Translations under genes and position numbers: made by a program | Assembly (NCBI GenBank): GCA_003554115.1 | Contig: PWFE01000075.1 | Location: 1 to 18,670 of the forward strand | Length of the DNA: 18,670 nucleotides | Reading direction: 5' to 3' | Source: Haloferacaceae archaeon | GTDB lineage: Archaea > Halobacteriota > Halobacteria > Halobacteriales > Haloferacaceae | Notes under the pieces: model-generated | Databases searched by the model: none | The model's input: only the letters and a program-made list of their open reading frames with translations | Told to the model about the DNA's origin: nothing | In this document: in pieces, positions 1-6,367 of the stretch | How the letters are laid out: each line of letters opens with the position of its first letter | How positions within the stretch are numbered: position 1 is the stretch's first letter

Positions 1-23
1 CGGTAACGGTGGCTGTGTTCCAT
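1..23 (-). CDS. Possible N-terminus of a TnpB-like protein, cut by window edge
   Basis: On the minus strand an ATG at 21-23 opens a frame reading MEHSHRYR before the sequence ends. A basic start with an aromatic-Arg pair resembles the beginning of IS1341-type TnpB (RNA-guided nuclease) proteins, whose first strand usually reads like YRxYP. The AT-rich stretch 24-85 and the perfect hairpin at 86-106 would then be the promoter and left-end palindrome of an IS200/IS605-type element reading leftwards. Only eight residues are visible, so this is a suggestion and not an identification. It could equally be a chance ATG. Confidence 0.3.
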
Positions 24-85
24 CGCTGTCTGTTGATTAGGTACTGTATCTATGTAATAGTTTGTGCCCGCGTTGTCGGATTCAT

Positions 86-106
86 CCTCGGGGTCAAGCC
101 CCGAGG
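86..106. repeat. Perfect 8-bp inverted repeat (hairpin), possible IS605-type end
   Basis: CCTCGGGG at 86-93 pairs perfectly with CCCCGAGG at 99-106 around the five-base loop TCAAG. IS200/IS605 elements carry subterminal hairpins of this kind instead of terminal inverted repeats, and haloarchaeal genomes hold many such elements. It lies between a possible leftward TnpB start (21-23) and the rightward hydrolase at 183. A transcription terminator for an unseen gene is the alternative. Confidence 0.6.
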
Positions 107-148
107 TATTCTCCTTGACCGGCGATAAACCTGTAGGCTCGGTTTACT

Positions 149-154
149 TTTATG
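149..154 (+). promoter_or_regulatory. TATA-like element of the UPF0173 gene
   Basis: TTTATG lies 29-34 bases before the ATG at 183, the spacing expected for a nearly leaderless haloarchaeal transcript. No Shine-Dalgarno sequence stands before the ATG. Confidence 0.5.
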
Positions 155-182
155 TAACTCCCCGTCTAACACCACACCGACT

Positions 183-899
183 ATGAGCTACGAACTGACA
201 TGGCATGGCCATTCGACGTGGCACGTGACTGTCGACGGAACCGACCTCCTGATTGACCCGTTTTTTGACAACCCACATACGGATCTCGAACCGAGTGATA
301 TCGAGACGCCGGATTACGTACTGTTGACCCACGGCCACGCCGACCACATCGCCCACGCAGGCGAGTTCAGTGAGGCAACACTCGTTGCGACGCCCGAACT
401 CGTTAGCTATGCGACCGAAGAACTCGGTTTCGAGGATGCTGTTGGCGGGATGGGCATGAACCTTGGCGGCACTGTCGAGTGCGGTGACGCCTTCGTGACG
501 ATGGTGCGAGCCGACCATACGAACGGCATCAACACCGAAAACAATCTGTCGGGTGGGATGCCCGCTGGCTTCGTCATCAGCGACGAGCACCCACTCGGCG
601 GTGAGGCAACGAGTTTCTACCATGCAGGCGACACAAGCCTCATGAGTGAAATGAAAGACGTCATCGGCCCGTATCTCGAACCCGACGCAGCAGCCGTCCC
701 GATCGGCGACCATTTCACGATGGGTCCACAGCAGGCCGCAATAGCCGTCGACTGGGTTGGTGCGGCGGATGCGTTCCCGATGCACTACGATACCTTCCCG
801 CCGATTGAAGTCGACGCCGACGAGTGGGCCGAACAGGTCGAAACCACGACTGAGGCAACGCCGCATGTGCTTGCGGGCGATGAGACGATTGGGATATAA
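183..899 (+). CDS. UPF0173-family metal-dependent hydrolase (metallo-beta-lactamase fold)
   Basis: This 238-residue protein has the metallo-beta-lactamase signature HGHADH at residues 50-55, an early HGHS (about 8-11), a later HAGDTS segment supplying the bridging Asp (about 147-152), and a C-terminal MHYDTF supplying the last His. The full set of binuclear-metal ligands appears to be present. Length and motif order fit UPF0173 (YtkL-like) proteins, which are predicted cytoplasmic hydrolases with no settled substrate. The chosen ATG gives the family's usual start, in which strand 1 runs straight into WHGHS. A TATA-like element stands about 30 bases upstream. The downstream OsmC gene is 182 bases away with its own promoter, so the gene is probably monocistronic. 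The long frame on the opposite strand is a shadow. Confidence 0.9.
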   Translation: MSYELTWHGHSTWHVTVDGTDLLIDPFFDNPHTDLEPSDIETPDYVLLTHGHADHIAHAGEFSEATLVATPELVSYATEELGFEDAVGGMGMNLGGTVECGDAFVTMVRADHTNGINTENNLSGGMPAGFVISDEHPLGGEATSFYHAGDTSLMSEMKDVIGPYLEPDAAAVPIGDHFTMGPQQAAIAVDWVGAADAFPMHYDTFPPIEVDADEWAEQVETTTEATPHVLAGDETIGI

Positions 900-1048
900 G
901 GCCTGAATCGCTCGGCTTTCGGTCTGGAGTTAGGTGATTCAGCGACCGATCCGTCTACTTCGGTGTTTTTCGGACACGGCCGACACAGACGGAGCCGGAC
1001 AACTTGGGTAAGCAGTACTGATTTCGTTTGCCGTCGAAGTGAACAAGG

Positions 1049-1054
1049 TTTAGG
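1049..1054 (+). promoter_or_regulatory. TATA-like element of the OsmC-family gene
   Basis: TTTAGG is 28-33 bases before the ATG at 1082, which suggests a leaderless or near-leaderless message. The same TTTAGG variant sits before the phosphoribosyltransferase gene at 11226. Confidence 0.45.
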
Positions 1055-1081
1055 GTCCATCCCGGCGATTGTACGGACGCA

Positions 1082-1480
1082 ATGACAGATATTGAGACGA
1101 CGACAGTCAGCGAGGAAGGCTACGCAAGCACCAGTCAGGTCGGCGAGTTCGAACTTTCGATCGATGCGACCGACGAGACAGGTCCGAACCCCAACGCTGT
1201 GCTCGTCGCAGACTACGCGTCCTGTTTCCTGCCAGCCTTCCGTGTTGGCGGAAGCAAAGAGGGCGTCGACGACCTCGGGACGATCCAGATTGACGCGGAA
1301 GCCGACCTCGACGATGGTGATGATCTGTCGGCGATCCGGTTTGCGATTCATGTCGAAGCCGACCTCGACGACGAGCAGTTCGATTCGATTGTCGAGCGTG
1401 CCGAGGGCATCTGTCACGTCCACGCCGCGCTCAAAGAGGAGTTACAGGCCGAGATCTCTGTCAACGGCGGCGCGTTCTAA
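1082..1480 (+). CDS. OsmC/Ohr-family protein
   Basis: The 132-residue acidic protein has the OsmC layout: a short N-terminal beta region, a first conserved cysteine in YASCFLPAFR (Cys48) at the start of the central helix, and a second in GICHVHAAL (Cys111). In OsmC and Ohr enzymes such a cysteine pair reduces organic hydroperoxides or related thiol-reactive compounds. The substrate cannot be told from sequence; many archaeal members are only called OsmC-like. The ATG at 1082 is preceded by a TATA-like element at leaderless distance and gives a family-length protein. It is separated from both neighbours, and I see no operon partner. Confidence 0.88.
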   Translation: MTDIETTTVSEEGYASTSQVGEFELSIDATDETGPNPNAVLVADYASCFLPAFRVGGSKEGVDDLGTIQIDAEADLDDGDDLSAIRFAIHVEADLDDEQFDSIVERAEGICHVHAALKEELQAEISVNGGAF

Positions 1481-1547
1481 ACCCACATTCGCCGTTCGGT
1501 TTTCTCGGTTCGCCGAGCATGACCCCGAAAACAGTTCGTACTGAGAA

Positions 1548-1682
1548 CTATCGGCTGCGGTGATAACTCCGGTACGTCATCGCTTGGCCGTCGACAATTA
1601 CCACGTCCCGTCCTTCGGGATCGTGGCTGGCTGGGCGCGGCGGTTCGTCGCCGAAGACGTATGGTGTGTCACTCGGTTCCAT
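1548..1682 (-). CDS. Small protein of 44 residues, unknown function
   Basis: A short frame begins at ATG 1682-1680 (MEPSDTPYVFGDEPPRP...) and ends with TAG at 1550-1548. It is acidic at the N-terminus, rich in Pro in its first half, basic at the C-terminus (ending YHRSR), and about two thirds of its codons end in G or C, like the real genes around it. The strongest support is upstream. TTTATA at 1711-1706 is a near-consensus haloarchaeal TATA box 24-29 bases before the ATG, exactly right for a leaderless transcript, and no other gene nearby can use it. I do not recognise a family. It occupies most of the otherwise empty gap between the OsmC gene and the HAD gene. Confidence 0.55.
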   Translation of the reverse strand: MEPSDTPYVFGDEPPRPASHDPEGRDVVIVDGQAMTYRSYHRSR

Positions 1683-1705
1683 ACCTGTCCGTTAGCAGCA
1701 TCGGA

Positions 1706-1711
1706 TATAAA
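1706..1711 (-). promoter_or_regulatory. Strong TATA box for the 44-residue gene
   Basis: Read on the minus strand, GGTTTATATCC contains a near-ideal haloarchaeal TATA box. It is centred about 27 bases before the ATG at 1682 and is the main reason to believe in that small gene. Confidence 0.6.
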
Positions 1712-1774
1712 CCTTTGTCAGACAATATCACACATCAACGGTGCTCACGGTGTTCAGCCCGACCGCAGAGATGC

Positions 1775-2554
1775 TTAGCCGATGATGGTCTCGATCTCGG
1801 CGATCGAATCCAACACGTAGTCGGGACTGATTGAGGAAGCAGCAAGTCGCTTGCCATCAGTGATTCCAGTTTTGACGACGGCCGTCGACATACCGGCCTC
1901 AGCGCCGAGTTTGATGTCCGTATCGAGTCGGTCGCCGACAACCAGACACTCCTCGGGTGGGAGATCCAGATATTCAAGAACAGTCTGGCGGGCGAACTCC
2001 GAGGGTTTCCCACAGATCACGTCGACTTCGCGCTCGGCGACACCTTCGATGGCGTGAATAATCGCGCCGGAGCCCGGGACATCAGGACCGGCCTGTGGGA
2101 TCAGAATGTCCGGATCAGTACCAATAAACGGTGTGCCGTCAGCTAGCGCGATGACAGTCTCACAGAGCAGATCGTAATCAAACGAACGATCAAGCGATGC
2201 CACCAGCGCGTCAGCGGCCGTCGGCTCGTCGGTCAGCGAGAGCCCGGCGTTCTGAAGCTGGTCGATAAATCCGTCTTGGGCGATCACGTACAACTCGTCG
2301 GCAGCGTGTTCGGTACTGAGATACTCCGTGGTAACCGTCCCTGCGGTGAAGACTTCTTCGCGGTCGACCGCGAGCCCGGCGCGCTCGAATCGTGACTCGT
2401 ATGCGCTCGGCGGATCCGTCGGATTGTTCGAAATAAAGACTCGCTGGCAGCCGCTCGCGTCGATAGTCGACAACGCGTCGGCCGCGCCCGGAATCGGCGA
2501 GTCGCCGTGGACGACCGTTCCGTCGACATCCAGTATAATCCCCTGATACGACAT
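1775..2554 (-). CDS. HAD-superfamily phosphatase, NagD-like (subclass IIA)
   Basis: The 259-residue protein shows all four HAD motifs: DVDGTV with nucleophile Asp9 and Asp11, a motif-II Ser in VFISNNPT, a motif-III Lys in ICGKPSEF, and GDRLDTDIKLG with the metal-binding Asp residues. The large cap between motifs II and III is typical of NagD/AraL/PGP-type (HAD-IIA) phosphatases, which act on small phosphate esters. I start at the ATG of MSYQGIILDVDG (2554). The frame is open further upstream but lacks homology-like sequence there. It is transcribed divergently from the GTP cyclohydrolase III gene with 113 bases between. The substrate is unknown; a sugar or pyrimidine phosphate is possible. 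Confidence 0.9.
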   Translation of the reverse strand: MSYQGIILDVDGTVVHGDSPIPGAADALSTIDASGCQRVFISNNPTDPPSAYESRFERAGLAVDREEVFTAGTVTTEYLSTEHAADELYVIAQDGFIDQLQNAGLSLTDEPTAADALVASLDRSFDYDLLCETVIALADGTPFIGTDPDILIPQAGPDVPGSGAIIHAIEGVAEREVDVICGKPSEFARQTVLEYLDLPPEECLVVGDRLDTDIKLGAEAGMSTAVVKTGITDGKRLAASSISPDYVLDSIAEIETIIG

Positions 2555-2667
2555 ATCTCGACATTGTCGCTGGCAGTGTTGAACCCCGCGGTTTGTTCGA
2601 CCGGGGTGGCGAATCATTCAGCCCAACAGAAAGACACAATGTACCCGCGTTCTAACGAGGGCGTATT

Positions 2668-3450
2668 GTGACGACTACTCAGTTGACGCTCGTTCAACTC
2701 GACAACTACGGCCCTTGGACAGTCACACCCGAGCCACGGCGGGAGATGGACCTACAGACGCTCCAGTCGCGACTCTTTGCGGATATCGCCCAGTTTATCG
2801 GGGGCCGCGGGGGCTACGTCTTTTATACTCGGTTTGACAACATGATTGCGGTCACCAACGGCATCGACCGCAACGACCACGCCACGCTCCAAGAGAGTAT
2901 CAGCAACCGGTATCCAGTGACTGTCTCTTTGGGCGTCGACGTCGCCGAAACGCCGGCCGAGGCACTGGACGGTGCAACTGAGCGACTCCAAGCAGCCGGA
3001 AGCGCCCAGGACGAAACACGCACAGAGGTGCTCGCCGGGCAGTTTCTCGACGGCGAGCCCGCTCCAGAGTCTGTCCACATCGCACATTTCGACGTCAACG
3101 ATGCCACTGGCAAGTACACCGACCAACTCAACGAGTTCGACTCGTTTATCCATATCGAGCGCAGCTACGCTTCGCTGATGGAGTACATGCGAAAAGCCCA
3201 CGGCGCGTTGTCGTTTTTCGTCGGCGGCGACAACATTATTGCTGTCTGTCCGGAGCTCTCGGCCGACGCCTACCAAGACGCTATCGACCATGTCGAGACG
3301 GACGTGGGGATCGAACTCAAAGTCGGTGTCGGGCGGGACCAGACGGCACACAAAGCCGGAATCGCCGCCAAGCACGCGCTCGAAGAGTGTCGCTTCGACG
3401 GGACAACCGTCGAGTTCGCAACACCTCATCCCTCTCCAAGTGACGACTAA
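2668..3450 (+). CDS. arfA: GTP cyclohydrolase III (archaeal GTP cyclohydrolase IIa)
   Basis: The 260-residue protein begins TQLTLVQLDNYGPWT and continues with an REMDLQTLQSRLFADIAQF segment, then FDNMIAVTNGID and, in the second half, FFVGGDNIIAVCPEL. This two-copy, nucleotidyl-cyclase-like arrangement is characteristic of ArfA (EC 3.5.4.29). The enzyme opens and hydrolyses GTP to the formamidopyrimidine phosphate that starts archaeal riboflavin and F420 deazaflavin synthesis. The start is GTG; no in-frame ATG lies closer upstream. A ten-codon frame (2639-2671) overlaps this start as GTGA and may couple translation. The next gene starts five bases after the stop, so this is the head of an operon with the dehydrogenase, the PTPS-like enzyme and the membrane-anchored protein. 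Confidence 0.92.
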   Translation: MTTTQLTLVQLDNYGPWTVTPEPRREMDLQTLQSRLFADIAQFIGGRGGYVFYTRFDNMIAVTNGIDRNDHATLQESISNRYPVTVSLGVDVAETPAEALDGATERLQAAGSAQDETRTEVLAGQFLDGEPAPESVHIAHFDVNDATGKYTDQLNEFDSFIHIERSYASLMEYMRKAHGALSFFVGGDNIIAVCPELSADAYQDAIDHVETDVGIELKVGVGRDQTAHKAGIAAKHALEECRFDGTTVEFATPHPSPSDD

Positions 3451-3455
3451 TCCGG

Positions 3456-4483
3456 ATGACTCGTCGCTCTCTGTATTTTGTCGGCCCGCGTGAACTTGAG
3501 ATCCAAAAAAACCGATCCCTGAGCCCGATTCCAACGAGCTACGCGTTCGAACCGAGCGGTCGGCAATCAGCCCCGGCACGGAGCTGTTGGTCTACACTGA
3601 CAGCGTTTCCGACGACCTCAGCGCAGACCTCCATCTCGATGCACTCTCTGGGCCCTTGTCCTATCCACTTGCATACGGCTATGCAGCCGTCGGCCACGTT
3701 GAGGCCGTTGGCGAGGCGGTCGACGACGACTGGATCGGCCGACGGGTGTTCGCGTTCCATCCACACGAGAGTCATTTTTGTGCGACTGTCGAGCAGCTTC
3801 AGGTCGTCCCCGAGGAGATTCCAACCGCAGCCGCAACGCTGTTTCCCTCGGTCGAGACCGCCTGTACGCTCGTTCAGGATGGCAACCCCCGACTCGGCGA
3901 ACGCGTCGTCGTCTTCGGTCAAGGCTTGATTGGGCTGACGACAACCGCACTGCTCGCTGCGTTCCCGATTGAACTCATCACCGTCGACCCGGTTGCGAGC
4001 CGTCGACGGCTCTCCAAACAGCTCGGGGCTACCGAGAGCGTCGCTCCCGACGCCGTGGGCGATGTGGTTCAACTGCCTGCCGACTCACCGAACGGCGAAC
4101 GTGCAGGCGCGGATTTGAGCTACGAACTCTCGGGCAATCCAGCCGCGCTGGATTCAGCCATTTCAGTGACGGGCTACGATGGCCGGATCGTCGTCGGCTC
4201 GTGGTACGGCACCAAACGCACCGAACTCGATTTCGGCGGTCGGTTCCACCGAAGTCGCATCTCGATTGCCAGCAGCCAAGTAAGCACCATCGACCCGTCG
4301 CTGCGGGGGCGTTGGGATCGAAATCGCAGGACCTCGCTTGCATGGGATCGACTGGCCCAGTTGCCAGCCGACGAACTACTGACGGATGAGTATCCCATCG
4401 AGGCTGCCGGGGAGGCCTACGCACGGCTTGCCCAGCGAGCCGACGACACACTGGGAATATGTTTTAGTTACGACCGTCCATAG
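3456..4483 (+). pseudogene. Medium-chain dehydrogenase (BchC/zinc-ADH-like), frameshifted at an A7 run
   Basis: The frame from ATG 3456 reads TRRSLYFVGPRELEIQ, a typical dehydrogenase N-terminus, and reaches CAA AAA AAC at 3504-3512. Family-like sequence then continues in the -1 frame: PIPEPDSNELRVRTERSAIS, PGTELLVY, a PLAYGYAAVGHVEAVGEAV core, and the Rossmann motif VVFGQGLIGL. With one extra A, or a -1 slip, the product would be about 342 residues, normal for the family. Without it the -1 frame has only a TTG at 3587 and lacks the first 40 or so residues. The usual catalytic-zinc Cys is replaced (SAISPGTE), as in BchC-like members, so zinc catalysis is doubtful. The gene lies five bases after arfA and eight before the PTPS gene. 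The lesion may be a sequencing error, a true mutation or recoding at the slippery heptamer A AAA AAC. Confidence 0.8.
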
Positions 4484-4491
4484 TCTGATAT

Positions 4492-4878
4492 ATGTACACC
4501 GTTTCGGTTCGTCGACCCTTTATCGCCCAGCATTTTTTAACGGTTCCAGAGCCCGGCCCCGAAGGCAGGCTCCATTCACACCAGTTTACCGCCGTCGTCG
4601 AGTTCGAAGGCGACTCGCTCAACGAGTATGGCTATCTGGTCGACATTGATGAGATTAACACAGCAGTTGAGACCGTTATCAGTACCTACGCCGATACAAC
4701 GCTCAACGACCAGCCGGCCTTCGAGGGACTGAACCCGAGTGTCGAGCATTTCTCGCGGATTTTTTGCAAGGAGGTGCTGGCGGCTGCTGAGCCGACTGTT
4801 CCGGACCGAATCCGGGTCCGACTCTGGGAGGACGACGAGGCGTATGCAAGCTACGAACAGCCGATTGACAATGCATAA
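4492..4878 (+). CDS. 6-pyruvoyl-tetrahydropterin synthase/QueD-like protein with Glu for catalytic Cys
   Basis: The 128-residue protein has the three PTPS zinc histidines (His14 in FIAQHFL, then His28 and His30 in EGRLHSHQF), the YGYLVDIDEI strand with its conserved Asp, and LNPSVEHFS with the substrate-anchoring Glu. In PTPS and QueD the residue four before the HxH pair is the catalytic Cys. Here it is Glu24 (ExxxHSH). Known PTPS-III enzymes carry this same Cys-to-Glu change and cleave dihydroneopterin triphosphate to 6-hydroxymethyl-dihydropterin. That makes a pterin or folate-like role more likely than queuosine synthesis, but the assignment is inference. The gene starts eight bases after the dehydrogenase, and its last eight bases overlap the next start codon. 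Confidence 0.87.
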   Translation: MYTVSVRRPFIAQHFLTVPEPGPEGRLHSHQFTAVVEFEGDSLNEYGYLVDIDEINTAVETVISTYADTTLNDQPAFEGLNPSVEHFSRIFCKEVLAAAEPTVPDRIRVRLWEDDEAYASYEQPIDNA

Positions 4879-5422
4879 CCGCCGGTCGACTCCTCTGGTT
4901 TTGCTCGCATTGCTGGCGGTTGGCTGGACGCTCGCTGTTCGCGTTGGACTGTTTCGGCTTCGGCTTGCGGCGGGTCGACTCGCAGCCGCAGTCCCGAACC
5001 GGTTCCTGCCGAAGCAACTCAGCGTGCTGCCGCCGCCGCCCGCCGAGTACGTCGGCGTCTGGACGGTCGCGCCACAGCAGGCACGACAAACGCTCACCGA
5101 ATGCGGATTCAGTCAGTTACTCAGAGCCTACCTGCATGGCTACAGCCGAGGGGACCGTACCGTCCACGAGATTGGCAGCTACGTCTATCGACCGAACGGG
5201 GTTTTCAGTCATAATCAACTCCACGTTCGGCTGTTTCCTACCGCAGCGGGACACACTGAAGTGTGGGCTCACTGGGAGACCAATCCGAACCGCGCGCCGC
5301 GCTCACATCTCCAAAAAGTCGGATACGACCCTGCCGAAGGCGAGCGTCGACTCAGAGCTATGCTCGGCGACGAGCCCCTAATCAACCCTGCCCCGGAACA
5401 TCGCCCGGATTTCGTTCAGTAG
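4871..5422 (+). CDS. Membrane-anchored protein of unknown function in the arfA operon
   Basis: The start is the ATG in ATGCATAA, overlapping the stop of the PTPS-like gene by eight bases, so translation is almost certainly coupled. The 183-residue product starts with a basic patch (HNRRS) and one hydrophobic segment (about residues 8-28), followed by an Arg/Leu-rich amphipathic stretch, a run of four prolines (PPPP) and a compact soluble domain of about 130 residues containing EYVGVWT, HGYSRGDRTVHEIGSYVYRP and EVWAHWETNPNRAPRSH. I recognise no catalytic motif and no named family. The frame is open further upstream inside the PTPS gene, but that part is a shadow. Tight coupling suggests it works with the pterin or flavin enzymes. 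Confidence 0.8.
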   Translation: MHNRRSTPLVLLALLAVGWTLAVRVGLFRLRLAAGRLAAAVPNRFLPKQLSVLPPPPAEYVGVWTVAPQQARQTLTECGFSQLLRAYLHGYSRGDRTVHEIGSYVYRPNGVFSHNQLHVRLFPTAAGHTEVWAHWETNPNRAPRSHLQKVGYDPAEGERRLRAMLGDEPLINPAPEHRPDFVQ

Positions 5423-5450
5423 TTGCTCGCTATCTTCAGGTGTGCGTTCA

Positions 5451-5465
5451 GTAGGAACATCCTAC
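5451..5465. terminator. Short inverted repeat between convergent genes
   Basis: GTAGGA at 5451-5456 pairs with TCCTAC at 5460-5465 around three bases. It covers the stop codon of the methyltransferase (minus strand) and lies 28 bases after the stop of the membrane-anchored protein (plus strand). It could mark the end of both transcripts, but no T-run follows on either strand, so terminator function is a guess. Confidence 0.3.
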
Positions 5466-6367
5466 CTCCGAGCGAGGACGTCCATGTGGTGTGCAACGAG
5501 CGTCAACTCGCCCGCTGTGAGTTGCCTGCGGCGCGTCTCGATCCACTCGTCGCGCGCCGAGGGCGAAAGAATATCTGCAGCGTAGTCGGCCAGCGCGCCC
5601 TCTATCGTCGACAACAGATGTTCGAGCACGGTCGACTCCTCGGATGGATACTCACCGTCAGCAGGATGAACTACCCAGTCTGCACCGCCAGCCTCAAGAA
5701 TCGAATACCCCGCAGCAGGCAGTGCCGTCAGTAGCTGTTGGCCCGCGCGACTGTGGCCGGGTTGCACACGGATCTCGTCCATGTGGCGGTGATACAGTTT
5801 CTCGATTGTGCCATCCTGTGGATGGGGCGGCCGAAACGAGGTGTGACCGTTGAACGTAAACGGCGCATACAGCAGCCCACCGTCGACAAGGAGTTGCTGG
5901 ATCGAATCGAGAGCCGAATCGAGCGCAACCAGATCCAAGACGGCCGACGCAATCACCGCGTCCGCTCGGTCGTCGACTTCGAAACCATCACCGACCGCGA
6001 GTGTACTATCGAGTAGCTGGTCGGGACCGTCGTCGACCGACCGACGCGCTCGAAACCCAGTGTCTGTCGTCTCGACAGCGTAGCCTGCTGTCTGAAGTTG
6101 GTTGGGCAGTCGTTGGTGGGCGAGAGCCAGCGTTTCGCTGTCGATATCCAGCGCGCGATAGGACACCTTCGGCGGCAGTGCGTTCCACTCGGCAAGCCGA
6201 GCGATCATTGAGCCCGTGCCGACGCCGATTTCAACGATTCGTATTGGCTCGTCAGTGTTGGTCGCACACACAGCGAGTTCGTCGACGAACCGTTTGAAGA
6301 CGACTCGGTTGAGTGCGCGATCTTCGACTGTTCGTTTTGCCGTCAGAAACTGCGTGAATGTCGTCAT
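5462..6367 (-). CDS. Class I SAM-dependent methyltransferase
   Basis: The 301-residue protein carries a clear SAM-binding motif I, IVEIGVGTGSMIARL (about residues 44-58), followed by the acidic end of strand 2 in YRALDID (about 70-76) and a DAVIASAVLDLV segment matching motif IV. The rest is not diagnostic for substrate; FNGHTSFRPPHP and the long C-terminal helical part suggest a small-molecule enzyme. I start at MTTFTQFL because its ATG overlaps the stop of the upstream glycosyltransferase as ATGA. The frame is open further upstream, but that lies inside the glycosyltransferase. It is the last gene of the minus-strand transferase group and faces the arfA operon. Confidence 0.85.
   Translation of the reverse strand: MTTFTQFLTAKRTVEDRALNRVVFKRFVDELAVCATNTDEPIRIVEIGVGTGSMIARLAEWNALPPKVSYRALDIDSETLALAHQRLPNQLQTAGYAVETTDTGFRARRSVDDGPDQLLDSTLAVGDGFEVDDRADAVIASAVLDLVALDSALDSIQQLLVDGGLLYAPFTFNGHTSFRPPHPQDGTIEKLYHRHMDEIRVQPGHSRAGQQLLTALPAAGYSILEAGGADWVVHPADGEYPSEESTVLEHLLSTIEGALADYAADILSPSARDEWIETRRRQLTAGELTLVAHHMDVLARR

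Noticed and set aside
150..866. A 238-residue frame opposite the UPF0173 gene
   Set aside because: The plus strand has complete metal-ligand motifs. This frame has none and is Cys/His/Arg-rich.
3513..3570. Pseudoknot or stem downstream of the A AAA AAC heptamer
   Set aside because: Only a four-pair CCGA/TCGG stem about 40 bases downstream was seen, too weak and too far to act as a frameshift stimulator.
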